Assembly (NCBI GenBank): GCA_036250195.1
Contig: JAVHZZ010000001.1
Coordinates: 378,883,407 to 378,947,406 of the forward strand
DNA from: Mixophyes australis
Lineage: Eukaryota > Chordata > Amphibia > Anura > Limnodynastidae
Direction of reading: 5' to 3'
DNA length: 64,000 bases
The position numbers and the translations under genes were made by a program. The notes beneath the pieces are model-generated. The model did no database searches and was not told the origin of the DNA. It saw nothing but the letters and a program-made list of their open reading frames with translations. Positions 22,190 through 33,330 of this stretch are shown piece by piece. Within the stretch, counting starts at the first letter, position 1. Each line of letters opens with the position of its first letter.

Positions 22190-23028
22190 ACATAAGCCAA
22201 TGCGTTTCAATCCTTAAGATCTTTATCAAGCAAAGATCTTAAGGATTGAAATGCGTTGGCTGTTGGGGTACACACTCAGTCCGGTACAGTTCTTTTCCTG
22301 AATTGGGTGTCAGTGGAGAAAGCCGGCTCTTTACTTACACTGTTTATATGCTGTATACCATCTGCCTTAGGGTAAGAGTCCAACTTGGACTTGATGTGCT
22401 GATATTTGTCGCGAAAGTCTTTATGTATTTTTGCATTTTTTTTTTATATACGATTTTTATTGTGAGATGTTTAATACCTGGAAATAAATTATCTTTATTT
22501 AGTATAAAGATAATGCACTATGAGTGCTTGCTTTTTTCACATATATATGCATATAGATACTTGCTAACCATTGAAGTGCAATAAGAAGGAAGAATCCCAC
22601 AACGCCGTCTTGCCAGATCTTGGAATCTAAGCAGAATTTGTCTGGGTTGTTTTCTTGATGGTTGACCACCTAGTGCACTATGAAGGAGGAGTCCCATGAC
22701 ACATTATACATGTTATACTACAGGCTTATGATCTAAGATAAGTGCATTTATAACAGTCTGCAATATGATGTTTTCTCTGTGACTTTTTCTTCCCCTACAT
22801 ATAACGTCACGGGAATACATGAGAAATAACTATTATGGTTCTAGACTGACCAGTACTTGTCACCATCAGTTTATGTCCACTTTCTGGCTATTGGACGGTC
22901 TCCTGCTATGGTCTGAAGCGATTGAAGAAATTGTATTTCAGTGAAATTTGATAGACTATTTATACATCATTAGATGTTTAAGTGTATATTTATTTTAGCG
23001 CTGTGCCTATATATATGTTTTTTAGTTA
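22190..23028. mobile_element. Unclassified insert in the L2 element
   Basis: L2 sequence stops near 22190 and resumes near 23029. The intervening ~840 bp is unlike L2, starts with a perfect 30-bp-stem hairpin and is otherwise AT-rich. The GCGTTGGCTGTTGGGGT words after the hairpin resemble repeats often seen in amphibian genomes, but I cannot name the family or define a target duplication. Confidence 0.5.
22195..22261. repeat. Perfect hairpin, 30-bp stem, 7-nt loop
   Basis: Bases 22195-22224 are the exact reverse complement of 22232-22261; the loop is ATCAAGC. Confidence 0.95.
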
Positions 23029-23910
23029 AAGGAGGGAGTGGTCAATGGTATCAAAAGCAGCAAATAGGTCAAGAAGGATAAGAATGGAGAAGTGTCCCTT
23101 GGATTTTGCGAAGAGAAGGTCATTAGTGACCTTAGTGAGAGCAGTTTTGGTGGAGTGGGAGAAAACTGGATTGGAGTGGTTCAAAGGGTGAGTGAGAAGA
23201 GAGAAAGGAGGCGAGGTGGTTGCAGATAACCCATTTGAGAAGTTTGGAGGCAAAAGGAAGGAGGAAAATAGGGTGTTAATTGGAGATAGAGGTAGGGTCA
23301 AAGATTGGTTTCTTGAGTATGGGGGGGACAAGAGCATGTTTAAAGAAGGTAGGGAAGATTCCAGAGGAGAGGGATAGGTTAAGGAGGTGGGCAAGCTAAG
23401 AGCAGGCCTCAAGATACGGAGTGAAGGAGGTGGAAGGGAATAAGGTCAAGTGGGCGGGTGGAGGGGGGTGAGGAGAAGTGAAGGGTGCGAACTTCATCTG
23501 CAGATACCGGAGTGAAGAAAGAGAAGGAGGGTGGGCTAGCAAGTGGGTAGGAGGGGAAGGAGATAGCATTCACAGAGGAGGGTGGAAGGGGAGACAAAGT
23601 GGGTAGGGAGGGGGGAGAGGGTGGGGCAAGAAGGGACTGCTCAGAGGAGATGTCATAACTTATTCACTCAAGTTTGGAGCTGAAGTGGGTATCAAAGTCA
23701 ATAGCAGAAAGTGAGGGGGGGCATTTGGGAGTGGGAGAGGGGAGAGGAGGGAGTTGAAGGTGGTAAAAGGCAAGGAAGATTGGGAAAAAATGAGAGCCTT
23801 AAAGAAGGATTGTTTAGGGAGTGATAGGGCTGAACTATAAGAGGCAAGTATGAACTTGAAGTGGAGGAAGTCAATATGAGTGCGTGACTGTCTCCAGAGC
23901 CATTCTGCAC

Positions 23911-24450
23911 TGCACTGGCTTAAACTAATCATTAGAACGGAAATCGGGACTGATCTTATTACAGGTGTCACTTTTGTGTCTTTGAAACCTAAAAATGGTG
24001 TCTTATCGAAAGGAAGAAAAAACATCTTATTGCAAATACTGGCTGATATGTAAAATTTGTCCTTTTGCATGGAGAAAAATGCTTTGCAGCCTACCACTAT
24101 ATGGGTAATGTCCCCCTAAATGCTACTTCTCCACCCATCCAATCTAGTTAATATAATTTTCTTTTGTAAAACAAAATCAATTTTTACATGTGCATGCATA
24201 AATAGGTGCATGCCCCTGGCCTGCGCTTAGTCAAAATAACCCCAACCCCTCCTATCAGTATATACAAACTGCTGAACACCCTGGAGACAAGGCTATTTTT
24301 AATAAATAAAATCTATGCTTGTTGGAGCATTTGTGTAAAAAAAAAGGGGCAAGTGACACGTTCACTGCTGGGGGCGCATATTATGCACTTTCGTAGTTAA
24401 CCTTTAATGTTTAGGATGTTAAGGAATGCAAGTAAAATAGAATAGAAATA
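23911..24450. other. No feature seen
   Basis: The stretch lies between the 5' limit of the L2 remnant and the foldback MITE. The minus-strand open frame that runs into this stretch is not recognisable beyond the L2 part. Confidence 0.45.
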
Positions 24451-25022
24451 GAATTGTGAGACAGTCCCTTAACTGTGAAAAAAATAATTGCCTGACTCAT
24501 AAGGCTATAAGAACTTATTTTACTGATTACATCCAGCAATGCGCCAATGTTTGTTGTGTATGTGTGTGGGAAGCATCTAGCGGATTATGCTGGGACAGAA
24601 ATGAGGGAGAAATTTAGTGCTCTTTATATCTACTTGTGTGTCCTGCTGTTCACGAAAAGAGATCCAATCTGGATATATCTAGTACAATAAAAATATAAGG
24701 TATTGGTTCACGTTTTGATGAAAACATTAATGTTTGCAGAACTATTCAGCTCTGCTGTGCATTTTCCGGCTAGAAGTGCAGACACTGGTGAGGAGCTGCA
24801 GAGTGGATCTCTTTTCAGGAACAGCAGGACACACAAGTAGATGTAAAGAGCACTTAATTTCTTACTCATTTCTCTCCCAGTATAATCCGCTTGATGCTTC
24901 CCACACAAATATACAACAAACATTGGCGCATTGCTGGATGTAAGCAGTAAAATAAGTTCTTATAGCCTTATGAGTCAGACAATTATTTTTTTCACAGTTT
25001 AAGAGACCGTCTAACAATTCTA
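24449..25022. mobile_element. 570-bp foldback MITE, TA target duplication
   Basis: Arms 24451-24666 and 24804-25020 are inverted copies of about 216 bp with only scattered differences; the ~137-bp centre is unpaired. Ends are GAATTGTGAGAC and, read inward from the right, GAATTGTTAGAC. TA lies directly outside both ends (24449-24450, 25021-25022), which suggests a Tc1/mariner-superfamily origin. No coding potential. Confidence 0.85.
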
Positions 25023-25077
25023 TGCCACAGCTGACTTACATTCTTTAAAAGACTAAGGAGGATATTTATCAAAAGGA

Positions 25078-25132
25078 GAAAAGCCCTAAATCCAACAAAC
25101 ACAGAAAGATTTTGCTGGATTTAGGGCTTTTC
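25078..25132. repeat. Short hairpin
   Basis: GAAAAGCCCTAAATCCA (from 25078) pairs with TGGATTTAGGGCTTTTC (to 25132). It may be the core of another small TIR element, with ends near 25060 and 25160 that I could not define. Confidence 0.7.
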
Positions 25133-25424
25133 CTTATTTAACTAAGCCCTGTATCAATGGTGATAGCCGTCATCAGGGGTCCTCCGGCAAAACTTCACTA
25201 TACAAAGTATAGGGAAGCCATTTAACAAGGACAGTGGCGGGATATATAAAAATGGCAATAGCAAATTCTCTAGATATGAAAAATGCTTTATAATTGAAAG
25301 AAAACATTTTTCTTCAGTAAAACTATTATTATTTATTTTATTTTTTTAAAACGTTCTTATTTTTTTCTAGCTGGACCAATATGTAATATGTAACACTTAC
25401 CCTCATGTATCAAAACTCTCATTG

Positions 25425-25580
25425 TCTCGTAGACTGTAAGCTTGTGAGCAGGGCCTTCTTACCTCTCTGTTTGTCTGTCTGTATTACCCAGTATTAATTT
25501 ATTACTGTTTGTTCCCAATTGTAACGTGCTACTGAATTTGCTGTTAATAATTGTTGGTGATGATGATTATTTTGATTTTG
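25425..25580 (+). mobile_element. L2-type LINE 3' tail
   Basis: CTCGTAGACTGTAAGCTTGT, then GAGCAGGGCCTTCTTACC, and ending in GATGATGATTAT repeats is the plus-strand form of a common vertebrate L2-type 3' end. No coding sequence remains. Confidence 0.7.
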
Positions 25581-25764
25581 GTGAAAATGAGAATGGAAGC
25601 CCAATGTTGGGTCAGGTATACGTGGAGGGACCCTGAACTGGCTGGCAAAGCATTAGAAGCCATCTCATAACAAACAAAGACAGGAAATACACATATACGT
25701 AGGCACAGCCATTAGTAAATCATCACTCCTGGCATTGTGCAATTGCGGATGGGGGTGAATGTTA

Positions 25765-25785
25765 CCCCCCCCCCCCCCCCCCCCC
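25765..25785. repeat. Poly(C) run
   Basis: Twenty-one consecutive C residues; a likely site of sequencing and length uncertainty. Confidence 0.95.
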
Positions 25786-26021
25786 ACCTGGAATAGTGCA
25801 TGCTGGGTTAAGGGTTATATAAACTCTGACCTAGATTCAAATCAGTCTCTTTGATCCCTGCACTAAACTTACCTGGAATTTTCAGGACACTTCCAGCATG
25901 TTTTCCTGGGCACTTTCTACTGCTAGGTACCTCTTAATTCTGCATTTTCTATTACACTTGGATTTATATTATATCCTGCAATATAATGTATACCCAACAC
26001 TATAATATATCTATTAGAGAT

Positions 26022-26150
26022 GAGCTATTTGGATTCCTTGATATCTGACAAAATCCAACATTGGGGAACCGAGTGAAACCGAGACAAGACTTGGTTTCTC
26101 TCTCCAAACTTGGATCTCAAAACAAGGCGAAAACGTAATTTTTGGCATTT
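26022..26150. mobile_element. Possible hAT terminal fragment
   Basis: TTAGAGATGAGCT followed by GGAACCGAG-containing sequence resembles the ends of the elements at 32393 and 35867 (TAGAGATG, then C/G-rich GGTTC and GAACC words). It is degraded, with no opposite end found. Confidence 0.4.
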
Positions 26151-26164
26151 GTGTTTTGCTATAA

Positions 26165-26419
26165 GTGAAAGTTTGATATAGGATTGTTTAGTTTGTCCCA
26201 TTACTTTTGGTCCTTAAAAAGTATGAGGCACATATAGAAACCGTTGTAATTCCTACACCGTTCACCTGATTGGGATGTAAATACTGTCAATTTAAAGCTG
26301 AAAGTCTGCAGTTAAAGCACATCTTGTTAGTTTCATTTCAAATCCATTGTGCTGGTGTATAGAGCCCAAAATATGAGAATTGTGTCGATGTCCCAATATT
26401 TATGGACTTGACTGTACGT
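26165..26419 (+). mobile_element. Tc1/mariner-type terminal fragment
   Basis: The segment runs from TTTGTCCCATTACTTTTGG through AAAGTCTGCAGTTAAAGCAC to CCCAATATTTATGGACTTG and ACTGTA. The final words are typical of the right end of a widespread fish and frog Tc1-type element. Only one end is present. Confidence 0.65.
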
Positions 26420-28436
26420 AAACCCTGTTTGCCTTTGGGGATGGTGGTAGGGTGTTATCCGCAACTCCTGCCATGTGATACCATTGGGGAACCCACCTGG
26501 CAAAAGCACACTCTCTCTATCACCTCAGAATCTTGTAGGTGAAATCAGCAAACAAGTGTCCCTACACAAGCAGGTGTAACAACAGTGAGCTAGGTATAGT
26601 GCACATGCAGCTGGTGTATTAGTCTCGTGACTCACATTGCAGCTCTTCCCTTCAAGATCTCTGTGATCACTTCTGTGCTGTCATCAGACTTGACCCCTTA
26701 ATCCAGGACCCATCTCTTGGAACTTTGGCACACTGAAATTAGAGAACAGTCATATTCAACTGACTCAAGTTAGCTGACCCATATACATAGCCGATTCAGA
26801 CCTCACTCAGGGTTCTGTGCATAACACGGTCTCTCAGCTTAAAAGATAATAAATAAGAGGGCGCCCAAATAGTGTATATTTAGTGAATAGATAACAGTTA
26901 GATAATTAACAGAATAGATTAACAGTACTAAGTGGCCCTGTACAATAAAAATATACATATATACCCTTATCTCCTATATATAGTTTTCATTATTCACATT
27001 TCTGGTGTTCCTGGTAGTAGTATGGACTCTCGACACCCAATGGGAAAAAATACATGTAAAGAAAAAGCAGAGGAAAACATTAACTTGATTTTTTTTTTGC
27101 CAACAATAAATACAAGACTCTATTCTCTACCAAAACTATATTTTGGCTTATATATGTCATTTAACATGATTAGAGTGTTGTTTTTCCAAGTTGTGAAAAA
27201 TACTGAACTGCACAAAACATTAATATTTCTATTTTAAGTTAGATTTATTCTTATTAGCAAGCTCTGACAGAAAAAGATATGTACATATGTACACATGTGA
27301 ATGCACAGGCTGAATGACACTTGTAGATAAGTTATAATTATACAAAGCCAGTAGCAGCAACTCCACATCATATGTAACACTGGGCGCTGAGGAGGTTATA
27401 CTACAATTACAAGAGAGTCCCCTATAGATGAACGCAATTAAATAGTGACAGTGTGGCACTCGAGCTTGCACTTACCTGAAAGAGTTAACAAAGGGTTTAG
27501 TCCCGACCAATAATGTGGAGGGGAGGGTCTTGTGTCTTTGTATAGTATGCTGCACTTCCTGGTTTGAGTCACTCTGCTGGCAAAATCCCGGCCACCCACG
27601 CCAATTAATGTGTTATCAAGGATGGTGGGTTTTTTAGTCAAAACCAATGATATGGCTTAGATAAAGGTAGTGGGAAGGAATGCACTGCGATCAGCGGCTG
27701 ATATATACGGCTCATTCGTGATTGGCCGCAGGTATCTGTCCCCTTTCGATGCAACGGTAATTCTTGTCCCTTCAATGGGGAGGGGCCTCGCCCGGCTCAG
27801 TGAGGGAGGGTGAGTGAGTAGGGAGGTGAGTGCAGTTTACTCTGATGCCAGGTAAGGGCCGGCCAAGCAGTTGGGGTCATGAGAGGAGTGGGTGGACTTA
27901 AGGCGGTACGCCATGTCCACGCTTGGTTACGGGTATCGCTGGAGCTGATCCGCAGTGCTCTTTCTCTGCCACCAAGTTAATTAGGTTATAATAAAATACT
28001 TTAGTTTGCCACTTTATCCAGGTCTCTGTGTCTTTATTTTATAAAGTTGGTTATTTTATGTAAGGTAATGTGAAGGTGATGAAGGGCATACACGGTGAAC
28101 TATTTAAAGCTTGGATCAGTATGTAGATAGAGGTAGTGGGACTGGGACCCTGATGGAGGCAGTGCACTAGGACACTGGACAAGGAGGCATATTGCTACTG
28201 TCTGGCACATCACTAAGCATATAGCTGCTGTTGGCTATGTTACTGGACATACTACTACTGCTGAGCATTATAGGCTTCAAAAGATGTGTTGGGCTGCAGG
28301 TCCGTTTTGGGACTACGTTCTACTATGCTGGACACTGCTGTGCTAAACAACATTGCGATTAGTGCATACTGTGCTGGATATGATGGAGTGACAGTACATA
28401 TTTTTGCTAGATATTGTTGGTCATCTGTGCTGTGAA
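26420..28436. other. Unclassified, possibly LTR-like at 27480-28060
   Basis: Most of this shows nothing. The part at 27480-28060 is less AT-rich and ends in AATAAAATAC then GTGTCTTTATTTTATAA, the layout of a retroelement 3' region (poly(A) signal then GT-rich element). A similar ending occurs at 44290-44345. No TG...CA boundary or duplication could be fixed. Confidence 0.35.
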
Positions 28437-28462
28437 TTACATGTATGTATGTATGTATGTAT
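28437..28462. repeat. (GTAT)n microsatellite
   Basis: About six ATGT units. Confidence 0.9.
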
Positions 28463-29961
28463 GTGTCTTTTAAATGTAAACATAGCGCATAGGAAGCCAA
28501 ATCTACATTTGTTTTTTAAAAAAACAGTCAAACCTATGTAGTTCTGGCAAGTTAAATAAACTGAATGCTATAAGTAGATATTTTATTTGTAGTATAAAGG
28601 GGTGTTACAGTAGGCAGGCCTGCATCTAGCCAGGGGCAGGAAGGCTAGTACAAAACAGTCCTCCCCAATCATGGATAAATGGTCTATTAATATATCCAAT
28701 ACGTTGTGTATATTTAAATCATCTGCAGTAACCTCACTTAAATGGTGTTCTGAGAAGTGACAGCTCCTGTTAGGAAGATGCTTATTTTTTGCATCTATCT
28801 GAGGTGTAACCCTCACGCACTGTCTGTGTGGTCATGTGAACTGACAGGTAACAATAATGCTGGTAATTGGACAGCATGTGAATCTACTTCATAGCAAATA
28901 GATAATGCTGGCAATGTCTTGAACACAGTATCCATATGCATTAATGTGTAATGTTGGTGGTGTTAAGCAGCATTATGCATCAGCATATTGTGTGCCAGAG
29001 AGAAAGGGAGGGGTGAATGCTGTCAACATTGAGATGAATGGATCTCTTTTTTCCTCATTCAGTTTTAAAATATACATTTCCAGTTCACTGCATGCATGTT
29101 TTAGAGGTGAGGAATGTAAATGCCATGGATTCTTGTTTGAATTAAGTTTTCCATATATAATCTAATATGCATTGGGCTAAAGGACATTGAAACCTCCAGC
29201 AGGGAATTGAACTGTCTAAAAAAAAAAAGCATAATTCAAAATAGATATTGCCTGAGGCACAATGTTGCTCTTATCTGTTTTGCTGCGCTATAGATTATAT
29301 GATGTCATCAGAGAACAGAAGTATTCCATTGTACTGCAGTCAGGTTATTTGGTATAAGTGCATTATATATTATAGTTGGGGACAGAGCACAAGGAAAGCT
29401 GCATTTGAATATTGGCATTGCCTTGGAAATAATTTCACTCCAAGTAATAAACGTTTTTTCTTGTAAACTGCGGATTTCAGGGATTTTTGGGTGGAGATGG
29501 TATCTAGAATGATTGACACTACAGATGCCGGTATGTTCACCTGAATAGAATTGGGGAAAAAACAAAATGAAACATGAAAAGCTTATACATGCCTATGGGG
29601 GATTTCCTTTACATTTGAAGAACACGCAACATACACACATGGAAGGTAAAAGCTGTGTATCATTTTCACTCATCTTGTCGAAACTTAAAGGAAAAAAGAC
29701 AAATGAAGCGCCCCCTGGACCGCACCCTTACATTTACATGTCTCAATCAATTAGTCTACATCCACTTTCCTAACAATGTTTCTACATGCTGCAAAAAAGT
29801 TAGCCCTTAATGCTGCAGAGACGCTGATAAGCTTAAATGTTATTTTTTTAAAAAACAAACAAACATTAGACAGCATATAAATGAATACAAATCTTTGCAG
29901 AGTTGAAAAGAGCACTTGGTAAAGAACCATACGAATGTTTCCTGGTAGTTTATTTGTAAAT
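28463..29961. other. No feature seen
   Basis: AT-rich sequence without recognisable genes or bounded elements. Confidence 0.5.
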
Positions 29962-30257
29962 TATTTAGTCATACTTGCCAACTCTCCCGGAAAGTCCGGG
30001 AGACTCACGAAATTCAGGTCAGTCTCCCGGGCTCCCGCGAGAGCTGGCATTTCTCCTGCATCCCGGGACTTCCCTGTCAAAATGACGCGATTCACCAAGA
30101 ATCGCGTCATTTTGCCCCTCCCCCGTGACAAAACGTAATTTTACTTGTGGGGGCGGGGCCAAAATGGCGTGATTCACGGCGCCCCACCCCTCCCGTCCAT
30201 TAGTCACGCCCCTCTCCCGGACGTCGCCTACTGAAAGTAGGTAAGTATGTATTTAGT
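29962..30257. mobile_element. 280-bp GC-rich hAT MITE
   Basis: The element is 29970-30249, starting CATACTTGCCAACTCTCCCG and ending GTAGGTAAGTATG (inverted CATACTTRCC type). TATTTAGT flanks both ends (29962-29969 and 30250-30257), a perfect 8-bp hAT-type duplication. The interior carries nested short palindromes such as AATGACGCGATTC/GAATCGCGTCATT and CCCGGGA words. It is strikingly GC-rich against its flanks, and I recognise it as a family frequent in frog genomes. Confidence 0.9.
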
Positions 30258-30398
30258 TCCAGGTGGATGTAGTGGTCGTTAAAGGCCTATGTTTTCACCT
30301 GGAACTGAATGAACTATATGCTATTGTATTTTGTTCTGCTATTAACAGAGCTTTAAATAGAATACTGGCAGAGACTCCCTGCAGCATAGTGTACCAAC

Positions 30399-30590
30399 AG
30401 GCCTATTTATTAATAGTTTAGTATTTATTAATAATGTATTAATTCATTTATCAATAAAACCTAGAAGAGGCAGCTGAGTGATACTCAAATCTCAGTTTCA
30501 TTTTCAACAATAAAAACTTTTCCCCTGTCATCCCCTAACACCCATTTTCACCAGAGATAGAGCTTTTCTCTAATTAATAAATAGGCCCCT
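30399..30590. mobile_element. TIR MITE, GGCCTATTTATTAAT type
   Basis: The left terminus is AGGCCTATTTATTAAT and the right terminus read inward is GGGCCTATTTATTAAT. There is no coding content. Target duplication unresolved. Confidence 0.65.
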
Positions 30591-30596
30591 AAGAAC

Positions 30597-31003
30597 AGAG
30601 GGGTTTATTAACACTGTTCCGATATCAAGATTTTCTATCACTGTGTATTGCAGAGATAGAAAATCTGATATTGAGTAACTTGTTATGAAAATGTCACAGG
30701 GACAGCTGATTGATGCTCAGCTCCCCGGTGATACTGGCTGGCATCAATAAGAGGAGTCTTACCCCTTGAAAATGAAAAGGATAAAAAAAAGCAGTTTTTC
30801 CTGTGGATACCACCTCAACAAATCCTATCCTGGGATAGCGTTAGGAATCAGAGGCTGCCTTCGTAAATAGCATCGCAGAAGGCCCCGGGAGATGGCCGTT
30901 ACCGTCTGAGGGCTTTGCTAAACAGTTAGAAGTCTTAAATGCTGTGATTAAACCCCTTTCATAGATTTAGGGCTTATCTGACTTTAATAAATAGACCCCT
31001 GAG
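30597..31003. mobile_element. Adjacent TIR MITE, AGGGGTYTATT type
   Basis: The left end is AGAGGGGTTTATTAAC and the right end read inward is CTCAGGGGTCTATTTATTAA. It has an internal short inverted pair (AGATTTTCTATC/GATAGAAAATCT, about 30629-30670). Terminal match is imperfect and boundaries are approximate. Confidence 0.55.
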
Positions 31004-32392
31004 TGTTAATGCTTGTGAATGCTGCGGACAATGTCGAATTAACATAAAGCAAAGCAAATGCAAGCTAGCACTTGTCAGAAAGATTGTGTATAGATCCATT
31101 CGTTTTCATTAGTATTTGGACTATCAGCGTTAAAGGACGTTTAACGGGTTTTAAGAAAGCTCATATGTCAGGAACGCGCTCCAAACGGCCCTGACTTTCA
31201 GTTGTTTACTGTATGGGGTTACACACAATTCCAGCACTCAATCTTTCACTCACCTATCGCACAGGTTATAGATTGGCTGAATCGCCCCCAAACAGTGCTC
31301 ACACACCCATATACACCTATGATCTGCCACCACCTCTTGAATAAGGGCAATAGAACCTCAATATACTACCACACACTGATACACACTATGCTCCTTGTTA
31401 CACACAGGTTAGCAATGCACACACCAGCAGTCACATCAAAACTCTGTTCCACAAATGAACATGCTGGCACACACTAGGCTTGTAAGTCAAATGGATAATT
31501 CACACACCAGCATTCAATGAGTTAACATGGTCAAGCATAGCAATATTCTTCACAAAAGGCTAATGGATTCTTTAGACTATCAAGGACAAAACGTATTACA
31601 TTTTAGATTTAATATACAAAGGTACAGGGCATTTGGATATAATAAAAAAGAACATATAATAAATGACATACAAAAAATAAATGCAATACAGTTGTAAAAA
31701 AATGGGATGAAATTACACAGAATAAAACATACGTATCGTTGTCTGTATGCCTCGGACAAGGCAGAATTAAATGGACAGCCCTTCAATTAGATTGAGCCCC
31801 AAGAGCTGACAATCTGCCTTCTCACACACAGGGTATTTAAGCAGGTTTCAATGGAGGGCATTCAGTGGGGCAGTGGATATGCTAATGTGAGGGAGAAAAT
31901 GTCCCGTGTGTGTCAAATATAGTTTGTCCAAAAATAGTTCAAAAGATTTGACCTTCCATAACTTTTCTCAGACATATCCCAGAGACAAATATGTGGAAAA
32001 AATCTCCAAGGCACTAGTAGTGATAATGTGAATGACAAGTATACATAAAACAATATAATAAGCAATCTCCCAGAGACATAATCCCCCCTTCAATTATAAC
32101 TTCCTACACATTTACAACAATAACAAATATCATTCCAAAAGATATATGACTACTCTGCTTTTCCTGTAAAGTTGGTATCTATATTTCACAACCCTTGTGC
32201 ACTTTATGCCCCTTAGTACAGAGTGGCACACTGATTTCCTAAAATATGACATTTGAAGGCATGTTCTTTGAAGTTAATATTTCCTATCTACATGCATAGG
32301 TAGCCTTTATCTTTTGCATTTGCCTACCAGGACCTCTAACATACACCTATTTTTACAATACCTTAGACAGTCTACTCTAAGTAGGAAAGGAC
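31004..32392. other. Unclassified repeat-like stretch
   Basis: TGTCAGGAACGCGCTCC at about 31168 looks like the start of an LTR-type repeat and is followed by CA-rich sequence to about 31480, but no matching end or duplication was found. No gene is seen. Confidence 0.35.
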
Positions 32393-33330
32393 TAGAGATG
32401 TTCACTGACCCCTGTGTTCTGGTTTTGGTTTTGGATCTGGATTAACTTTGAGTTTTGGTTTTGTCAAAACCGCCCTTGCGTGTTTTAGATTCTAATTTTA
32501 TTCTAAAATTCCTATTTTTTTTTGCTAACATCACATAGTTTTGCTTCCCCCCCTACATTATTATAAACCTCAATAACACTAATTTCAAGTCATTTACAGT
32601 CAATTTTGACCACCTCACAGTACACAATATTATTAATTTCATACACTTTCAAACAAAGACTGCAGCGACCTGGCTGGATGCTAAGCGACAGAACAATATC
32701 TCAATCACACGACAGTTCATAGCACATCTAGGAAATATTGCCACACAGCAGTGTCCATAAAGAAAAGTGGTGCAATTAGCAATGGAGCTCTCCTCTTTGT
32801 ATTTTACCTATATAACACATACAATCTGACTGCAGATTTAGAAGACCAAGCCTGCCAGCCCTGCTATTTCTATTTCAGCAATGACAATTAGCAATGGAGC
32901 GCTCCTTTTTGTGTGTTACCTATATAACACAGTACAATGTGACTGCAGATTTAGAAGACCAAGCCTGCCAGCCCTATTATTTCTATTTCAGCAATGACAA
33001 TTAGCAATGGAGCAATGGAACTCTCCTGAATGTCACTGTAGACTTTGAAGAACACTGCTACCCTTCCTATTTCTTTTCTACCTATGACGCTGCCCAACTG
33101 CACTAGAGAATGCCAAGAACTGTGCTACCCCTTCTGTGTGAAATGGTGCTGGATTGCCGTGGAGGGAGGTACCTATAGAATCCGAAGCTCACAAGATCCC
33201 ATGACGTAACAATGATGTTTTGCCTCGTTTTCAATTCAGAAGGCGCGTGAAAGTACCGAGCCGGCTCGGTACTCGGATCTGCTAAGTTCGGGTGTGTTCG
33301 GTTCTCGGGGAACCGAGCCTGAGCATGAAT
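32393..33330. mobile_element. Non-autonomous hAT-like element with internal subrepeats
   Basis: It begins TAGAGATGTTCACTGACC, sharing TAGAGATG with the coding hAT element at 35867. It ends near 33240-33330 with CGGCTCGGTACTCGGAT and GGTTCTCGGGGAACCGAG, the inverse of words at 35880-35960 (GGTTCCCCGAGAACC, GCTCGGTACTC). The right terminus is degraded and no duplication was resolved. It is probably a deletion derivative of that family, or of a close relative. Confidence 0.6.
32774..33020. repeat. ~112-bp tandem subrepeats
   Basis: CAATTAGCAATGGAGC recurs at about 32774, 32886 and 32998, with nearly identical intervening sequence (GACTGCAGATTTAGAAGACC in both full units). About 2.2 units. Confidence 0.85.

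Larger units (their letters stand above)
20745..23910 (-). mobile_element. L2-type LINE, 5'-truncated and interrupted
   Basis: It reads on the minus strand from about 23910 to a 3' end at about 20745, where AT-rich short repeats follow a GTGCCAC-containing tail (minus-strand view: GGCACCTTATAAATAAAAG). It is interrupted by a 315-bp MITE (21816-22130) and an ~840-bp unclassified insert (about 22190-23028). Coding parts lie at 23029-23910 and 21168-21815. The endonuclease half is missing. A short relic of the same family is at 11110-11300. Confidence 0.85.
21168..23910 (-). pseudogene. L2-type reverse transcriptase pseudogene
   Basis: Minus-strand pieces in order. (1) 23908-23660, the linker region before the RT (YSSALSLPKQSFFKAL, then STFNSLL-like). 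(2) 23597-23409 ([20 protein letters not shown], the early RT segment). (3) 23412-23026, containing [20 protein letters not shown] and the RT motif [15 protein letters not shown]. The family usually has LDLSAAFDT; the two aspartates are visible. (4) The palm and thumb are lost or interrupted by insertions at 22190-23028 and 21816-22130. (5) The C-terminus at about 21320-21168 with TAPQLWNNLPRSIRLAST and FKHDLKTHFF. Several frame changes separate the pieces, so no active enzyme is encoded. Confidence 0.85.

Noticed and set aside
22246..22584. 112-codon open frame following the perfect hairpin
   Set aside because: Phe/Tyr/Ile-rich with no motif; it begins inside the hairpin arm and lies in an unclassified insert.
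27480..28050. Complete LTR
   Set aside because: The 3' end looks LTR-like, but I could not find TG...CA limits or a 5-bp duplication, so it is noted only as unclassified.
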